Shown here: positions 49,861 through 58,907 of the stretch, one piece after another | How positions within the stretch are numbered: the first letter of the stretch is position 1 | Layout: each line of letters begins with the position of its first letter | NCBI RefSeq assembly: GCF_023516215.1 | Contig: NZ_CP097349.1 | Coordinates: forward strand, 4,182,001 to 4,246,000 | Direction: 5' to 3' | DNA: 64,000 nucleotides | DNA from: Cytobacillus pseudoceanisediminis | GTDB lineage: Bacteria; Bacillota; Bacilli; Bacillales; Cytobacillaceae | The notes under the pieces: model-generated | Databases searched by the model: none | Told to the model about the DNA's origin: nothing | The model's input: only the letters and a program-made list of their open reading frames with translations | Made by a program: the position numbers and the translations under genes

Positions 49861-50199
49861 TTAAACAATAAGCTTCCCAATCATTTTAATAAGCCCTATA
49901 GGGATAGGTGAGTTTACTTTAAGCATTCTTTCTTCTATGGCTAAAATCAGTGAAGCAAGCTATTCCGGTTTAAAGGGCTGAGTAAATTCAGCCATTTGCT
50001 GGCCTTCCATTTAATCCATAATAAGAGCTTCCTCTGTCCCTTTGTCTGCCATCCGGTAATAAGGAACCTGTTCATTTCGAGCATTAAAGGCAATTTCAAT
50101 TAAGGCAATTAAATAGTAGGTCGTATTTAAATTTATGTCAATTGCATAAGATAGTTGGCAAAGTGCAGTTAAATAATAAGGGAGAAGCTGGCACTCCAT
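49861..50199 (-). pseudogene. Decayed TetR-family regulator C-terminal half
   Basis: One continuous minus-strand frame of 113 codons with two in-frame stops, TAA after EEALIMD and TAG after FTQPFKPE. The readable text (LIALIEIAFNARNEQVPYYRMADKGTEEALIMD, then MEGQQMAEFTQPFKPE, then LASLILAIEERMLKVNSPIPIG) is like the ligand-binding half of TetR regulators. There is no HTH upstream. Unlike most broken genes here, the damage is nonsense codons plus loss of the 5' half, so this is a genuine pseudogene. It probably once regulated the DUF418 gene. Confidence 0.55.
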
Positions 50200-50325
50200 A
50201 TAGCCAATATATTATTGTCCCATAACCATTGCTTATTCCCCTTTTCCGGATTATAGTGTATACGAAGGATAAGTCATTACAAAACCTATATATATCTGAA
50301 AGGTTTATATAAAGGAGAAGAGTAT

Positions 50326-51756
50326 ATGTTAGCAGCAACGAACAGCTTCAGAATTGAAAAAGACTTCCTGGGTTCTAAGGAAGTTCCGGTTGATGCCTAT
50401 TACGGTGTTCAGACGCTTCGCGCGGTTGAGAACTTTCCGATTACAGGCTACCGGATCCACCCGGAGTTAATCAAGGCAATGGCAATGGTGAAAAAGGCTG
50501 CGGCCTTGGCGAATATGGAGGTTAAGCGCCTTTATTCAGGCATTGGAGACCCGATCGTACAGGCAGCTGATGAAATGATTGAAGGACTATGGCATGATCA
50601 GGTTATTGTTGACCCGATCCAGGGTGGTGCCGGGACGTCCATTAATATGAATATTAATGAAATCCTTGCAAACCGTGCGATTGAAATTATGGGCTATGAA
50701 AAGGGAGATTATTCTCATTGCAGCCCAAATACCCATGTCAATATGTCCCAATCGACGAATGATGCCTTCCCGACTGCAATGCATATCTCTGTATTAAATC
50801 TGCTGGATCAGTTAATCCCGACCATGGAACATATGCATTCCGTTTTCCTTGAAAAATCAAAGGAATTCAACCATGTAATTAAAATGGGACGGACTCATCT
50901 GCAGGATGCGGTTCCAATCAGGCTTGGCCAGGAATTTGAAGCTTACAGCCGTGTCATTGCGCGTGACATTAAGCGCATTCAGCAATCCAAACAGCACTTA
51001 TATGAGTTGAACATGGGAGCAACAGCTGTTGGAACAGGGCTAAATGCCATCCCTAAATACATTGATTTGGTAGTGAAGCACATTGCCGACATCAGCGGTC
51101 TGCCATTTACAGGGGCTGATCATCTTGTAGATGCCACGCAGAATACGGATTCTTACACGGAAGTTTCCGGTGCCTTGAAAATCTGCATGATCAATATGTC
51201 CAAAATCGCGAATGATTTGCGTCTAATGGCGTCTGGCCCAAGAGCCGGCCTTGGGGAAATATCGCTTCCAGCAAGACAGCCGGGTTCTTCCATTATGCCG
51301 GGTAAAGTAAACCCTGTTCTTCCTGAGCTGATTAACCAGGTGGCATTCCAGGTCATCGGAAACGACCATACCATCTCTCTTGCTTCAGAAGCAGGACAGC
51401 TCGAACTGAATGTCATGGAGCCAGTCCTGATCTTTAACCTTCTGCAATCGATCAGCATTATGAACAATGCATTCAATACGTTTACAGAGCATTGTGTAAA
51501 AGGAATCGAAGCCAATGAAGAGAGATTAAGGGAATACGTTGAGAAAAGTGTGGGCATCATCACAGCGGTAAACCCTCACCTCGGCTATGAAGTCGTATCA
51601 AGAATCGCGAGGGAAGCCATTTTAACAGGCTCTCCAATCAGGGAACTATGCCTGAAATATGATGTGCTGACAGAAGAAGAACTGGATTTAATTCTCGATC
51701 CATATGAGATGACAGATCCTGGCATCGCAGGTGCTGCGCTGCTGGAAAGAGACTAA
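50326..51756 (+). CDS. aspA: Aspartate ammonia-lyase (aspartase)
   Basis: A 476-aa enzyme of the fumarase/aspartase superfamily that converts L-aspartate to fumarate and ammonia. Signatures: FLGSKEVPVDAYYGVQTLRAVENF, SPNTHVNMSQSTND, MGRTHLQDAVPI and the catalytic loop GSSIMPGKVNPVLPE. ATG follows ATAAAGGAGAAGAGTAT. Monocistronic, ended by a strong bidirectional terminator shared with the gnt operon. Confidence 0.95.
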   Translation: MLAATNSFRIEKDFLGSKEVPVDAYYGVQTLRAVENFPITGYRIHPELIKAMAMVKKAAALANMEVKRLYSGIGDPIVQAADEMIEGLWHDQVIVDPIQGGAGTSINMNINEILANRAIEIMGYEKGDYSHCSPNTHVNMSQSTNDAFPTAMHISVLNLLDQLIPTMEHMHSVFLEKSKEFNHVIKMGRTHLQDAVPIRLGQEFEAYSRVIARDIKRIQQSKQHLYELNMGATAVGTGLNAIPKYIDLVVKHIADISGLPFTGADHLVDATQNTDSYTEVSGALKICMINMSKIANDLRLMASGPRAGLGEISLPARQPGSSIMPGKVNPVLPELINQVAFQVIGNDHTISLASEAGQLELNVMEPVLIFNLLQSISIMNNAFNTFTEHCVKGIEANEERLREYVEKSVGIITAVNPHLGYEVVSRIAREAILTGSPIRELCLKYDVLTEEELDLILDPYEMTDPGIAGAALLERD

Positions 51757-51760
51757 ACTA

Positions 51761-51810
51761 AAAACGCTTGCCCCCTATGCTAAGCAGCTGGCGGGGGCAA
51801 GCGTTTTTTC
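51761..51810. terminator. Bidirectional terminator between aspA and the gnt operon
   Basis: Perfect 15-bp stem AAAACGCTTGCCCCC (51761-51775)/GGGGGCAAGCGTTTT (51793-51807) with T on the plus strand (TTTTTTC) and on the minus strand (TTTTTAG). Confidence 0.95.
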
Positions 51811-51839
51811 TTCTCTATTAATTTAGCTCAGGCGCCGCT

Positions 51840-53246
51840 TTATTCATTCCAATTTGTGTGGAAGGTTCCTTCTAAATCAGTCCGTTCATACGTATGGGCA
51901 CCGAAGTAATCACGCTGTGCCTGCAGCATGCTCGCATTGGAGTTTCCTGTCCGATAGCTATCGTAATAGGAAAGAGATGAGCTCAAGCACGGTAAAGCGA
52001 TGCCGGATTGAATGCCTTCGCAGACAATTTTACGCAGTCCGTTCTGATAGTCCCTGATTCTTTCTGCAAAGTAAGGGGAGACTAACAAATTGGCCAGGTT
52101 CGGCTGCTCTTGGTAGGCCTCGCTTATGACATTTAAGAATTCCGCACGAATGATGCAGCCGTCGCGGAAAATCAGGGCAATATCCTTCAGAGGCAGATTC
52201 CAGCCATACAGTTCGGATGACATTTTATATTGCGTAAATCCTTGCGCATAGGCGCATACTTTTCCCATATATAAAGCTTGTCTGATGTATTCAATCCACT
52301 CTTCTTTTTCGAGGGCTGTCTGATTCTTCTCTGGACCTGTTAAGAGTGTTTCTGCTGTCACACGCTCTTCTTTTAAAGCAGAGATATAACGGGCAAATAA
52401 GGATTCTGTGATGATCGAGGTTGGAATTCCATTATCGATGGCTTGCAGGCTGGTCCATTTTCCGGTTCCTTTTTGCCCTGCTTTATCGAGAATGACATCG
52501 ATTTGCGGCAGCCCTGTACGCTCATCCTTTTTCCTTAGAATATCTGCCGTGATTTCGATTAAATAGCTCTTCAGCTCGCCTTGATTCCATGTTTCAAAAA
52601 TATCAGCGATTTCCTCAACTGATAATCCTAATTTATGTCTTAAAAAGGTATAGGCTTCGGCAATTAGCTGCATATCCGCATACTCAATTCCATTATGTAC
52701 CATTTTAACGAAATGGCCTGCCCCTTTTGGTCCAATATAGACACAGCAAGGAACACCATCAACCTGTGCAGCTATCTTCGTAAGAATAGGAGCGGCTTTA
52801 TCATAGACCTCTTTGTCTCCGCCAGGCATGATGGAAGGTCCTGTTAAGGCACCGACTTCACCGCCTGAGATTCCAATTCCTAAATAACCAATTCCTTTTG
52901 ATTTCAGTTCATCATATCTTCTTCCTGTATCTTCATAATGTGAGTTTCCGCCATCCATGATGACATCACCTTCTTCAAGGAAGGGGATCAAGCTGGAGAT
53001 AACAGAATCAATAGCTTTCCCTGCGGTAACCATTAAAAAGATTTTTCTTGGTGTTTCCAGGGAATTTACAAAATCCCCGATTTCGTAATAAGGGTTAATG
53101 GTTTGCCCATCCAGTTTTTGTACAAGTTTATCGGTTAAGTCCCTTGTGTAATTATATACTGCCACTTGCTCTCCGTTATTGGCCATGTTTAAAGCGATAT
53201 TGCTGCCCATTACTCCTAAACCAATAACACCAATTGTATTTAACAT
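51840..53246 (-). CDS. gntZ: 6-phosphogluconate dehydrogenase, decarboxylating
   Basis: About 468 aa; oxidises 6-phosphogluconate to ribulose-5-phosphate and CO2. N-terminal dinucleotide motif TIGVIGLGVMGSNIALNMANNG; substrate-binding IGIGISGGEVGALTGPSIMPGG and KGAGHFVKMVHNGIEYADMQLIAEAY with the catalytic Lys. ATG 53246 has AAAAAGGGAG about 9 bases upstream; the frame is open to 53279. Last gene of gntRKPZ, so it serves gluconate catabolism. A 14-bp stem-loop separates it from gntP. Confidence 0.95.
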   Translation of the reverse strand: MLNTIGVIGLGVMGSNIALNMANNGEQVAVYNYTRDLTDKLVQKLDGQTINPYYEIGDFVNSLETPRKIFLMVTAGKAIDSVISSLIPFLEEGDVIMDGGNSHYEDTGRRYDELKSKGIGYLGIGISGGEVGALTGPSIMPGGDKEVYDKAAPILTKIAAQVDGVPCCVYIGPKGAGHFVKMVHNGIEYADMQLIAEAYTFLRHKLGLSVEEIADIFETWNQGELKSYLIEITADILRKKDERTGLPQIDVILDKAGQKGTGKWTSLQAIDNGIPTSIITESLFARYISALKEERVTAETLLTGPEKNQTALEKEEWIEYIRQALYMGKVCAYAQGFTQYKMSSELYGWNLPLKDIALIFRDGCIIRAEFLNVISEAYQEQPNLANLLVSPYFAERIRDYQNGLRKIVCEGIQSGIALPCLSSSLSYYDSYRTGNSNASMLQAQRDYFGAHTYERTDLEGTFHTNWNE

Positions 53247-53274
53247 AGTTCTTGCTCCCTTTTTCAGATTAATA

Positions 53275-53312
53275 GGCAATGGAACCCTCTCAGGAAGTAG
53301 GGTTCCATTGCC
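53275..53312 (-). other. Stem-loop between gntP and gntZ
   Basis: Perfect 14-bp inverted repeat GGCAATGGAACCCT/AGGGTTCCATTGCC with a 10-nt loop, 28 bases before gntZ. It has no T-run on the minus strand, so it may adjust mRNA stability or attenuate gntZ rather than end transcription. Confidence 0.7.
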
Positions 53313-53321
53313 TTATATAGT

Positions 53322-54668
53322 TTATACAAATAAGCTTAGCAATAAAATAAATCCTAATCCAGCTACAGATATAATGGTTTCAAGCAAGGTCCATGTTGCA
53401 AACGTTTCCTTCATGCTTAATCCAAAGTATTCTTTGAACATCCAGAAGCCGGCATCGTTAACATGTGAAGCAACTAAGCTTCCTGCACCTGTTGCAAGTA
53501 CCACTAATGCAAGATTAACATCTGATTGGCCCAGCATCGGAATGACTAAGCCAGCTGTTGTTAAGGCAGCCACTGTGGCAGACCCTAAGGAAATCCGCAG
53601 GATGGCAGCGATAATCCATGCAAGCAAAATCGGTGATAAGTTCGTTCCTTTGAATAGCTCAGCTACATAGTCACCAACACCGCCATCGATTAATACTTGT
53701 TTGAAGGCACCGCCTCCGCCAATAATCAAGAGCATCATTCCGATATGGGTGATAGCTGTTGTACAGGATTCCATCACATTTTTGATTGGAATCTTCCTTG
53801 CCAGTCCCATTGTATAGATGGCAACCAATAAGGAGATCAGCATCGAAGTGCCGGCGTCACCAATAAAACGGATTGCGGCCAGAATACTATTATCTTCAAA
53901 TCCCAATGTTTTTTGAAGCAATGTAATAATCGTTGCGATCGACATTAAAATAACAGGAAGTAAAGCCGTAAATACACTGATTCCAAAACCAGGAGTGTCT
54001 TCAAGCTTAAATGTTTTCTGCTCGCCTAAAGAGGCGATGCTCCCGCTTTTTGTAAATGATTCAGGGACTAGCCTTTTTGCAATTTTTGTAAATACCGGTC
54101 CAGCTAAAATCACGGTAGGAAGAGCGATGATAAATCCATAAAGCAGTACTTCACCAATGTTTGCGCCAAATTCACCCGCAATGACAGTTGGCCCCGGGTG
54201 AGGAGGCAGGAATCCGTGTGTGACAGATAGAGCTGCTGTCATTGGAATACCAAGATACAAAATGGATATCTTCAATTCTCTTGAAATGGCAAATACGATT
54301 GGAATTAATAATACAAGTCCTACTTCAAAGAATAATGCTACACCAATAATAAATGATGCTGCCACTACGGCCCATTGAATATTCTTTTCACCGAATTTGT
54401 TCACAAGGGTCATAGCTATTCGCTGTGCGCCTCCAGAGTCGGCGATCAGTTTGCCTAACATGGCGCCAAGTCCAAATATAAGCGCCAAGTGACCCAGCGT
54501 TCCCCCTAATCCTGCTTCAATGGTCTTTACAATTTGATCCAGCGGCATTCCGAGTGCTAAAGCAACACCAAATGAAACAATGATTAATGAAATAAATGTA
54601 TTTAATTTTAAGCCCATTATTAGTATTAATAAGGCAATGATTCCAATTCCAACTATTACTAATGGCAT
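53322..54668 (-). CDS. gntP: Gluconate permease
   Basis: Gluconate/H+ symporter of 448 aa with about 12-14 TM helices and GntP-family signatures: LGHLALIFGLGAMLGKLIADSGGAQRIA, SVTHGFLPPHPGPTVIAGEFGANIGEVLLYG and LLIIGGGGAFKQVLIDGGVGDYV, ending in SLVASHVNDAGFWMFKEYF. Frame intact. Lies 15 bases downstream of gntK in the gntRKPZ operon. It brings gluconate into the cell for phosphorylation. Confidence 0.95.
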   Translation of the reverse strand: MPLVIVGIGIIALLILIMGLKLNTFISLIIVSFGVALALGMPLDQIVKTIEAGLGGTLGHLALIFGLGAMLGKLIADSGGAQRIAMTLVNKFGEKNIQWAVVAASFIIGVALFFEVGLVLLIPIVFAISRELKISILYLGIPMTAALSVTHGFLPPHPGPTVIAGEFGANIGEVLLYGFIIALPTVILAGPVFTKIAKRLVPESFTKSGSIASLGEQKTFKLEDTPGFGISVFTALLPVILMSIATIITLLQKTLGFEDNSILAAIRFIGDAGTSMLISLLVAIYTMGLARKIPIKNVMESCTTAITHIGMMLLIIGGGGAFKQVLIDGGVGDYVAELFKGTNLSPILLAWIIAAILRISLGSATVAALTTAGLVIPMLGQSDVNLALVVLATGAGSLVASHVNDAGFWMFKEYFGLSMKETFATWTLLETIISVAGLGFILLLSLFV

Positions 54669-54683
54669 TGTAAACTCCTCCTG

Positions 54684-56225
54684 TTAGTTATGCTGTACTA
54701 ATCTTCGCTGATAATTTGCAATCGCTGAGTAATCATCCTCTAACGTTCTTGATAAATGAATGAAAATCGGCAGCAATTGTCGATATTCTTTTACTGCCGT
54801 TTCTTGCGGTGTATGTTTATAGGTATCGCCCACCATTTCAGAAACGGCTTCAAAGGAGTCGATTTTTCCTGTGGCATATAATCCTAAAATACAGGCACCA
54901 AGACATGAACTTTCATAGCTTTCAGGTATGACAACTTCCGATTCAAAAATATCGGACATCATCTGTCGCCAGATCTCAGATCTTGCGAATCCTCCTGTTG
55001 CTTGAATACGGGTTACCGGGCCGTCCATGCATTCAACTAATGCCAAGTACACGGTGTATAGATTATAAATGACGCCTTCCAGCGCTGCCCGAATCATATG
55101 TTCCTTCTTATGTGACATGGTTAATCCGAAGAAGGATCCGCGTACGTCCGGGTTCCATAAAGGAGCACGTTCACCTGCCAGGTAAGGATGGAATAGCAAG
55201 CCGTCTGCACCTGGTCTTACACGTTCTGCAATTTTTGTTAATACTTCGTACGGATCAATGCCTAATCTTTTGGCAGTTTCGATCTCTGAAGAGGCAAATT
55301 CATCCCTGATCCAGCGAAGAACCATCCCTCCATTGTTTACCGGTCCGCCAATCACCCAATGATTTTCCGTTAAGGCATAACAGAAGATTCTACCTTTTTC
55401 ATCTGTCTGCGGCTTGTCAATAATGGTCCGTATGGCACCGCTTGTCCCAATGGTGATGGCAATCTCACCTTTTCTAATCGCATTAACACCCAGATTCGAA
55501 AGCACTCCATCACTTGCGCCAATCACAAAAGGTGTTTGAGGATCGATGCCCATTTGTTTGGCTAAATTAGGATTGCAGTTCTTGAATATCTTCGTAGTGG
55601 GTACAAGTTTGGATAATTGTGCGGGAGTGACTCCTGCAATCGCTAGTGCCTCCTCATCCCAATCCAATGTTTTAAGATTCATCATTCCCATGCATGAAGC
55701 CAGTGAATAATCGACAACATATTCATCAAAGAGCTTCTTAAAGATATATTCTTTAATGCCAATATACTTTTTTGTTTTGCTGGCGATCTCAGGGCGTTCA
55801 TTCACAATCCAGGCGATTTTGCTTAACGGTGACATAGGATGAATAGGCGTTCCAGTCCGTTTATATACCTCATGCCCATTCAATTCATCCTTAATTTTGC
55901 GTGCCCATGCTTCGCTGCGATTATCTGCCCAGGTGATGACTGGCGTAAGCGGCAGGTGATCTTCATCCATTGCGATAACACTATGCATCGCACTGCTAAA
56001 AGAGATAAAGGACAGGTTTTTATCCGAATGGTTTTCCATAATATTCGCTATGGACTGCAGTACAGCTGAAAAAATCTCTTCCGGGTTTTGTTCAGCTGTC
56101 GAAATATCCGGTGTGTACAGCGGATATCCGATATTCTCATGCTGAATAACTTTACCTTGTTCACTGAATAACACGGCTTTTGTACTGGTGGTTCCAATAT
56201 CAATCCCTAACATATAGCTAGTCAT
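54684..56225 (-). CDS. gntK: Gluconokinase
   Basis: FGGY-family kinase of 513 aa, phosphorylating gluconate to 6-phosphogluconate. YMLGIDIGTTSTKAVLFSEQGKV is the N-terminal ATPase motif; GTSGAIRTIID and ATGGFARSEIWRQMMSDIF are conserved in the second domain. ATG 56225 overlaps the gntR stop (ATGACTAG), giving translational coupling; the frame is open to 56300. Length and order match B. subtilis gntK. Confidence 0.95.
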   Translation of the reverse strand: MTSYMLGIDIGTTSTKAVLFSEQGKVIQHENIGYPLYTPDISTAEQNPEEIFSAVLQSIANIMENHSDKNLSFISFSSAMHSVIAMDEDHLPLTPVITWADNRSEAWARKIKDELNGHEVYKRTGTPIHPMSPLSKIAWIVNERPEIASKTKKYIGIKEYIFKKLFDEYVVDYSLASCMGMMNLKTLDWDEEALAIAGVTPAQLSKLVPTTKIFKNCNPNLAKQMGIDPQTPFVIGASDGVLSNLGVNAIRKGEIAITIGTSGAIRTIIDKPQTDEKGRIFCYALTENHWVIGGPVNNGGMVLRWIRDEFASSEIETAKRLGIDPYEVLTKIAERVRPGADGLLFHPYLAGERAPLWNPDVRGSFFGLTMSHKKEHMIRAALEGVIYNLYTVYLALVECMDGPVTRIQATGGFARSEIWRQMMSDIFESEVVIPESYESSCLGACILGLYATGKIDSFEAVSEMVGDTYKHTPQETAVKEYRQLLPIFIHLSRTLEDDYSAIANYQRRLVQHN

Positions 56226-56949
56226 CTTGTTGTTTAACCCCTTTAGATAGCATTTGTTGTGATCTCCATAAGTCGTCCACTTTCCCTTGAACATCATCAA
56301 AATTTTCGTGTAAAGACTTAATCATGAGGTCTCTGTCTTTTGTTTTGATTGCATCAATATATAGTTCATGGTTTTTCAATATCCGAGTAAGGTCTTCGTA
56401 ATTTTCCTTGAATCGCACGCGCATGGACAAAAGAATGAAGCTTTCCATTACGGGCTTTAAATTATTCCAGATCAATGAGACGTATGAATGGCCAATAGAT
56501 CGAATGATGATTTCGTGGAACAGGATGTCCTGATAAGAAAATTCATCAGCATCCTGATACTTAACAGCTACCTTCATCATTTCCAATACTTTGCTTAGTT
56601 CCATTGCTAATTCATTTGTATCCATACTTATGAGACGTTCAAATACGAACGTTTCGATCATTAGACGAACATCATAAATTTCTTCTATTTCTTTTTCTGT
56701 TAAGCCGGCAACAACAGCACCCGTTCTTTCTAATCGGATGATATTTTCAGATGCCAGTGTTCTTAATGCTTCACGAACTGGTGAACGGCTTACCGCAAAA
56801 TCTCCAGCCAGTTTATTTTCTGAAAGCGTGGTACCGCTTTCAAATAAGCCTGCAATAATGCGCATTCTAAGCTCATAGGCTACGCGGTCACCAGCGGAAG
56901 CTTTAGATAGCCATTTTTGAGGATATAAGAATTCATTAGAATCGTTCAT
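56218..56949 (-). CDS. gntR: GntR, gluconate operon repressor
   Basis: Type member of the GntR family, 243 aa: YPQKWLSKASAGDRVAYELRMRIIAGLFESGTTLSENKLAGDFAVSRSPVREALRTL is the winged-helix domain, followed by an FCD-type gluconate-binding domain. ATG 56949 has AAAGGTGATG 6 bases upstream. It should bind the palindrome at 56988-57005 in its own promoter and release it when gluconate is present. Confidence 0.95.
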   Translation of the reverse strand: MNDSNEFLYPQKWLSKASAGDRVAYELRMRIIAGLFESGTTLSENKLAGDFAVSRSPVREALRTLASENIIRLERTGAVVAGLTEKEIEEIYDVRLMIETFVFERLISMDTNELAMELSKVLEMMKVAVKYQDADEFSYQDILFHEIIIRSIGHSYVSLIWNNLKPVMESFILLSMRVRFKENYEDLTRILKNHELYIDAIKTKDRDLMIKSLHENFDDVQGKVDDLWRSQQMLSKGVKQQDD

Positions 56950-56987
56950 AACATCACCTTTATGAAATGACATTTGAGTATACGTGT

Positions 56988-57005
56988 ATACTTGTATACA
57001 AGTAT
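56988..57005 (-). promoter_or_regulatory. gnt operator
   Basis: Perfect 18-bp palindrome ATACTTGTATACAAGTAT, which I recall as the B. subtilis gnt operator bound by GntR. A second overlapping palindrome GTATACGTGTATAC adjoins it (56979-56992). A cre-like AAAGCGTTTGCA on the minus strand (about 57027-57038) could add CcpA control. Confidence 0.9.
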
Positions 57006-57102
57006 TATAAATGAAATTGGTGAAAATGCAAACGCTTTATTTGGCTCGTGTCGAATTTTGTCATTGCAGATACGCATCTCTGCTGGAAAGCGGTCAAATT
57101 GA

Positions 57103-57690
57103 GTCCGAAGTAGGCGCACCTACGGACAGTAGGAGCAGGAATAGGAGAGGTTGAGTCCGAAGTGGATGCAGCTTCAGACAGAAAGAGAGGAAATTGGAGG
57201 AAGTGAGTCCGAAGTAGGCGGTTATTCGGACAGTAGGAGTAGAAATAGGAGAGGTTGAGTCCGAAGTTGACGGTTATTCGGACAGTAGAAGCAGGAATCG
57301 GAGAGGTTGAGTCCGAAGTGGATGCAGCTTCAGACAGAAAGAGAGGAAATTGGAGGAAGTGAGTCCGAAGTTGACGGTTATTCGGACAGTAGAAGCAGGA
57401 ATCGGAGAGGTTGAGTCCGAAGTAGGTGCACCTTCAGACCGAAAGAGAGGAAATTGAAGGAAGTGAGTCCGAAGTTGGCACTTATTCGGACAGTAGGAGT
57501 AGAAATCAGAGAGGTCGAGTCCGAAGTTTATGCAGCTTCAGACAGAAAGAGAGGAAATTGGAGGAAGCGAGTCCGAAGTAGGCACTTATTCGTATTCGGA
57601 CAGTGGGAGTAGGAATCGGAGAGGTTGAGTCCGAAGTAGGTGCTGACTTTAGACAGAATAAGGGGAAAACCGGAGGAACTCTGTCCGACC
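57103..57690. repeat. Tandem array 2: twelve hairpin units with 52-bp period
   Basis: Units start at 57103, 57155, 57207, 57259, 57311, 57363, 57415, 57467, 57519, 57571, 57629 and 57683: exact 52-bp steps until the tenth unit, which carries a 6-base TATTCG duplication, and a slightly longer eleventh. Each starts GTCCGAAG, has an 11-nt loop and TTCGGACAG (type A) or TTCAGACAG (type B). A and B alternate imperfectly (A B A A B A B A B A). Same hairpin and period as the array at 29.9 kb, with different spacers. Lies between gntR and the NERD gene. Confidence 0.97.
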
Positions 57691-57732
57691 CCGTCTCCCC
57701 AGATGGTCTTCAAATGCTTTAATCAATAAAGT

Positions 57733-58644
57733 TTATACATAATAAGTATTACTTGTACTGCCGAGTGCCGTATAGTTTTTCTTTAGTACCCTGCAGATTG
57801 TTCGTTTGCTTAGATCTAAATTGCACCATTCATAGATGTTTTGTGTGGTAAGCTTTCGTTCAGGAAAGAGGAGCTGGAACTCCTTTATATTCCGCAGAAT
57901 CGCTTGTTCAATCTTTTCATTCCCTCCGCACTTTTTGCATACGAGGTCCTTGCTTTTAATAGTTAGCGGTAAAGATTGACAGGTTTTGCAATGCATCCCT
58001 TTTTTTAGCTGTTCAAAGTGATATTTTGGCCATACAGTAAATGGGTTTTTAGGCTGATGTAATGACATTAAATGTTGGGCTAGCTTCGTATGTCCATCAT
58101 TTAATTTGGACGGAGTTTTATTCAGATCTTTTATAAAGCGGTTGACTTGGGTTGGAAGAACAATAGGTTGGTCCATCGGGGCTTGATATAAGGTGAATTC
58201 AGGGTTAATGAAAACGACGGAGGCTTCAACGGGGTAATTTTGCTTGAGAGTTTGGAGCAGCTGGCGGAGCAGGGCCGCACTTCTTTTTAATTGGTAAATG
58301 GGATTTTTATATTCCCTGCCGGCAGTCACGGTATAAAGCTTGTCAGATTCCAAGTACCAGTCTCCCTGGAAATTCTTTATTTCTAATAGATGGATCATAC
58401 TTTCTGAAATAATCAGGGTATCAATTTGAAAATAGGAGTTGTTTACCTCCAATAGCAAATCATTGATAATCAATCTCTCTTCCTGGAGAATTTCTGCGAG
58501 ACGGTCAAATTTCACCTCTCCTTCATAGCCTTTTTCAAGGTTTGAATACTGCAGCTTTTCCTTTTCAGTTAACTCCATTCGGGTGTTTAAATATCTTATA
58601 GACTTTAATTCAACCGGCTCGGATCTTCTTTTAACTAACATCAT
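57733..58644 (-). CDS. NERD-domain protein with zinc ribbon
   Basis: A 303-aa protein. The NERD (nuclease-related) domain spans about 38-150: EKGYEGEVKFDRLAEIL, then FQIDTLIISESMIHLLEIKNFQGDW, holding the D...E.K residues of the PD-(D/E)XK-like fold. A zinc ribbon CKTCQ...CKKCG lies near residues 213-237, followed by a helical HTH-like tail. ATG follows AGGAAGTGA. Its function is unknown, though nuclease activity is predicted. It ends about 40 bases from array 2, on the strand reading toward it. Confidence 0.85.
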   Translation of the reverse strand: MMLVKRRSEPVELKSIRYLNTRMELTEKEKLQYSNLEKGYEGEVKFDRLAEILQEERLIINDLLLEVNNSYFQIDTLIISESMIHLLEIKNFQGDWYLESDKLYTVTAGREYKNPIYQLKRSAALLRQLLQTLKQNYPVEASVVFINPEFTLYQAPMDQPIVLPTQVNRFIKDLNKTPSKLNDGHTKLAQHLMSLHQPKNPFTVWPKYHFEQLKKGMHCKTCQSLPLTIKSKDLVCKKCGGNEKIEQAILRNIKEFQLLFPERKLTTQNIYEWCNLDLSKRTICRVLKKNYTALGSTSNTYYV

Positions 58645-58907
58645 TCACTTCCTTTCTTTGGCCTCTAGATTTATTTTATTAGAAATTTCTAAAATATCAA
58701 ATAAATACTCGAACCTTCTAAAAAACAATCAGGGTTTAAATCTTCTGCTTATTTATATTTACCAATTTTTAAGAAGTATTTAATACATTAAAGATTATTG
58801 AATGGAATACAATTCCAATGTTGCTATTGTTGTGAATATGAATCCATGTGCGTAAAAGGGAATTTTGTGAAGAACTTGAATAATCTTAATAAACAGGAGG
58901 AACTAAT

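Noticed and set aside
57103..57690. Array 2 as a CRISPR
   Set aside because: Spacers between palindromes are themselves repeated, the period is fixed at 52, and no cas gene is present.
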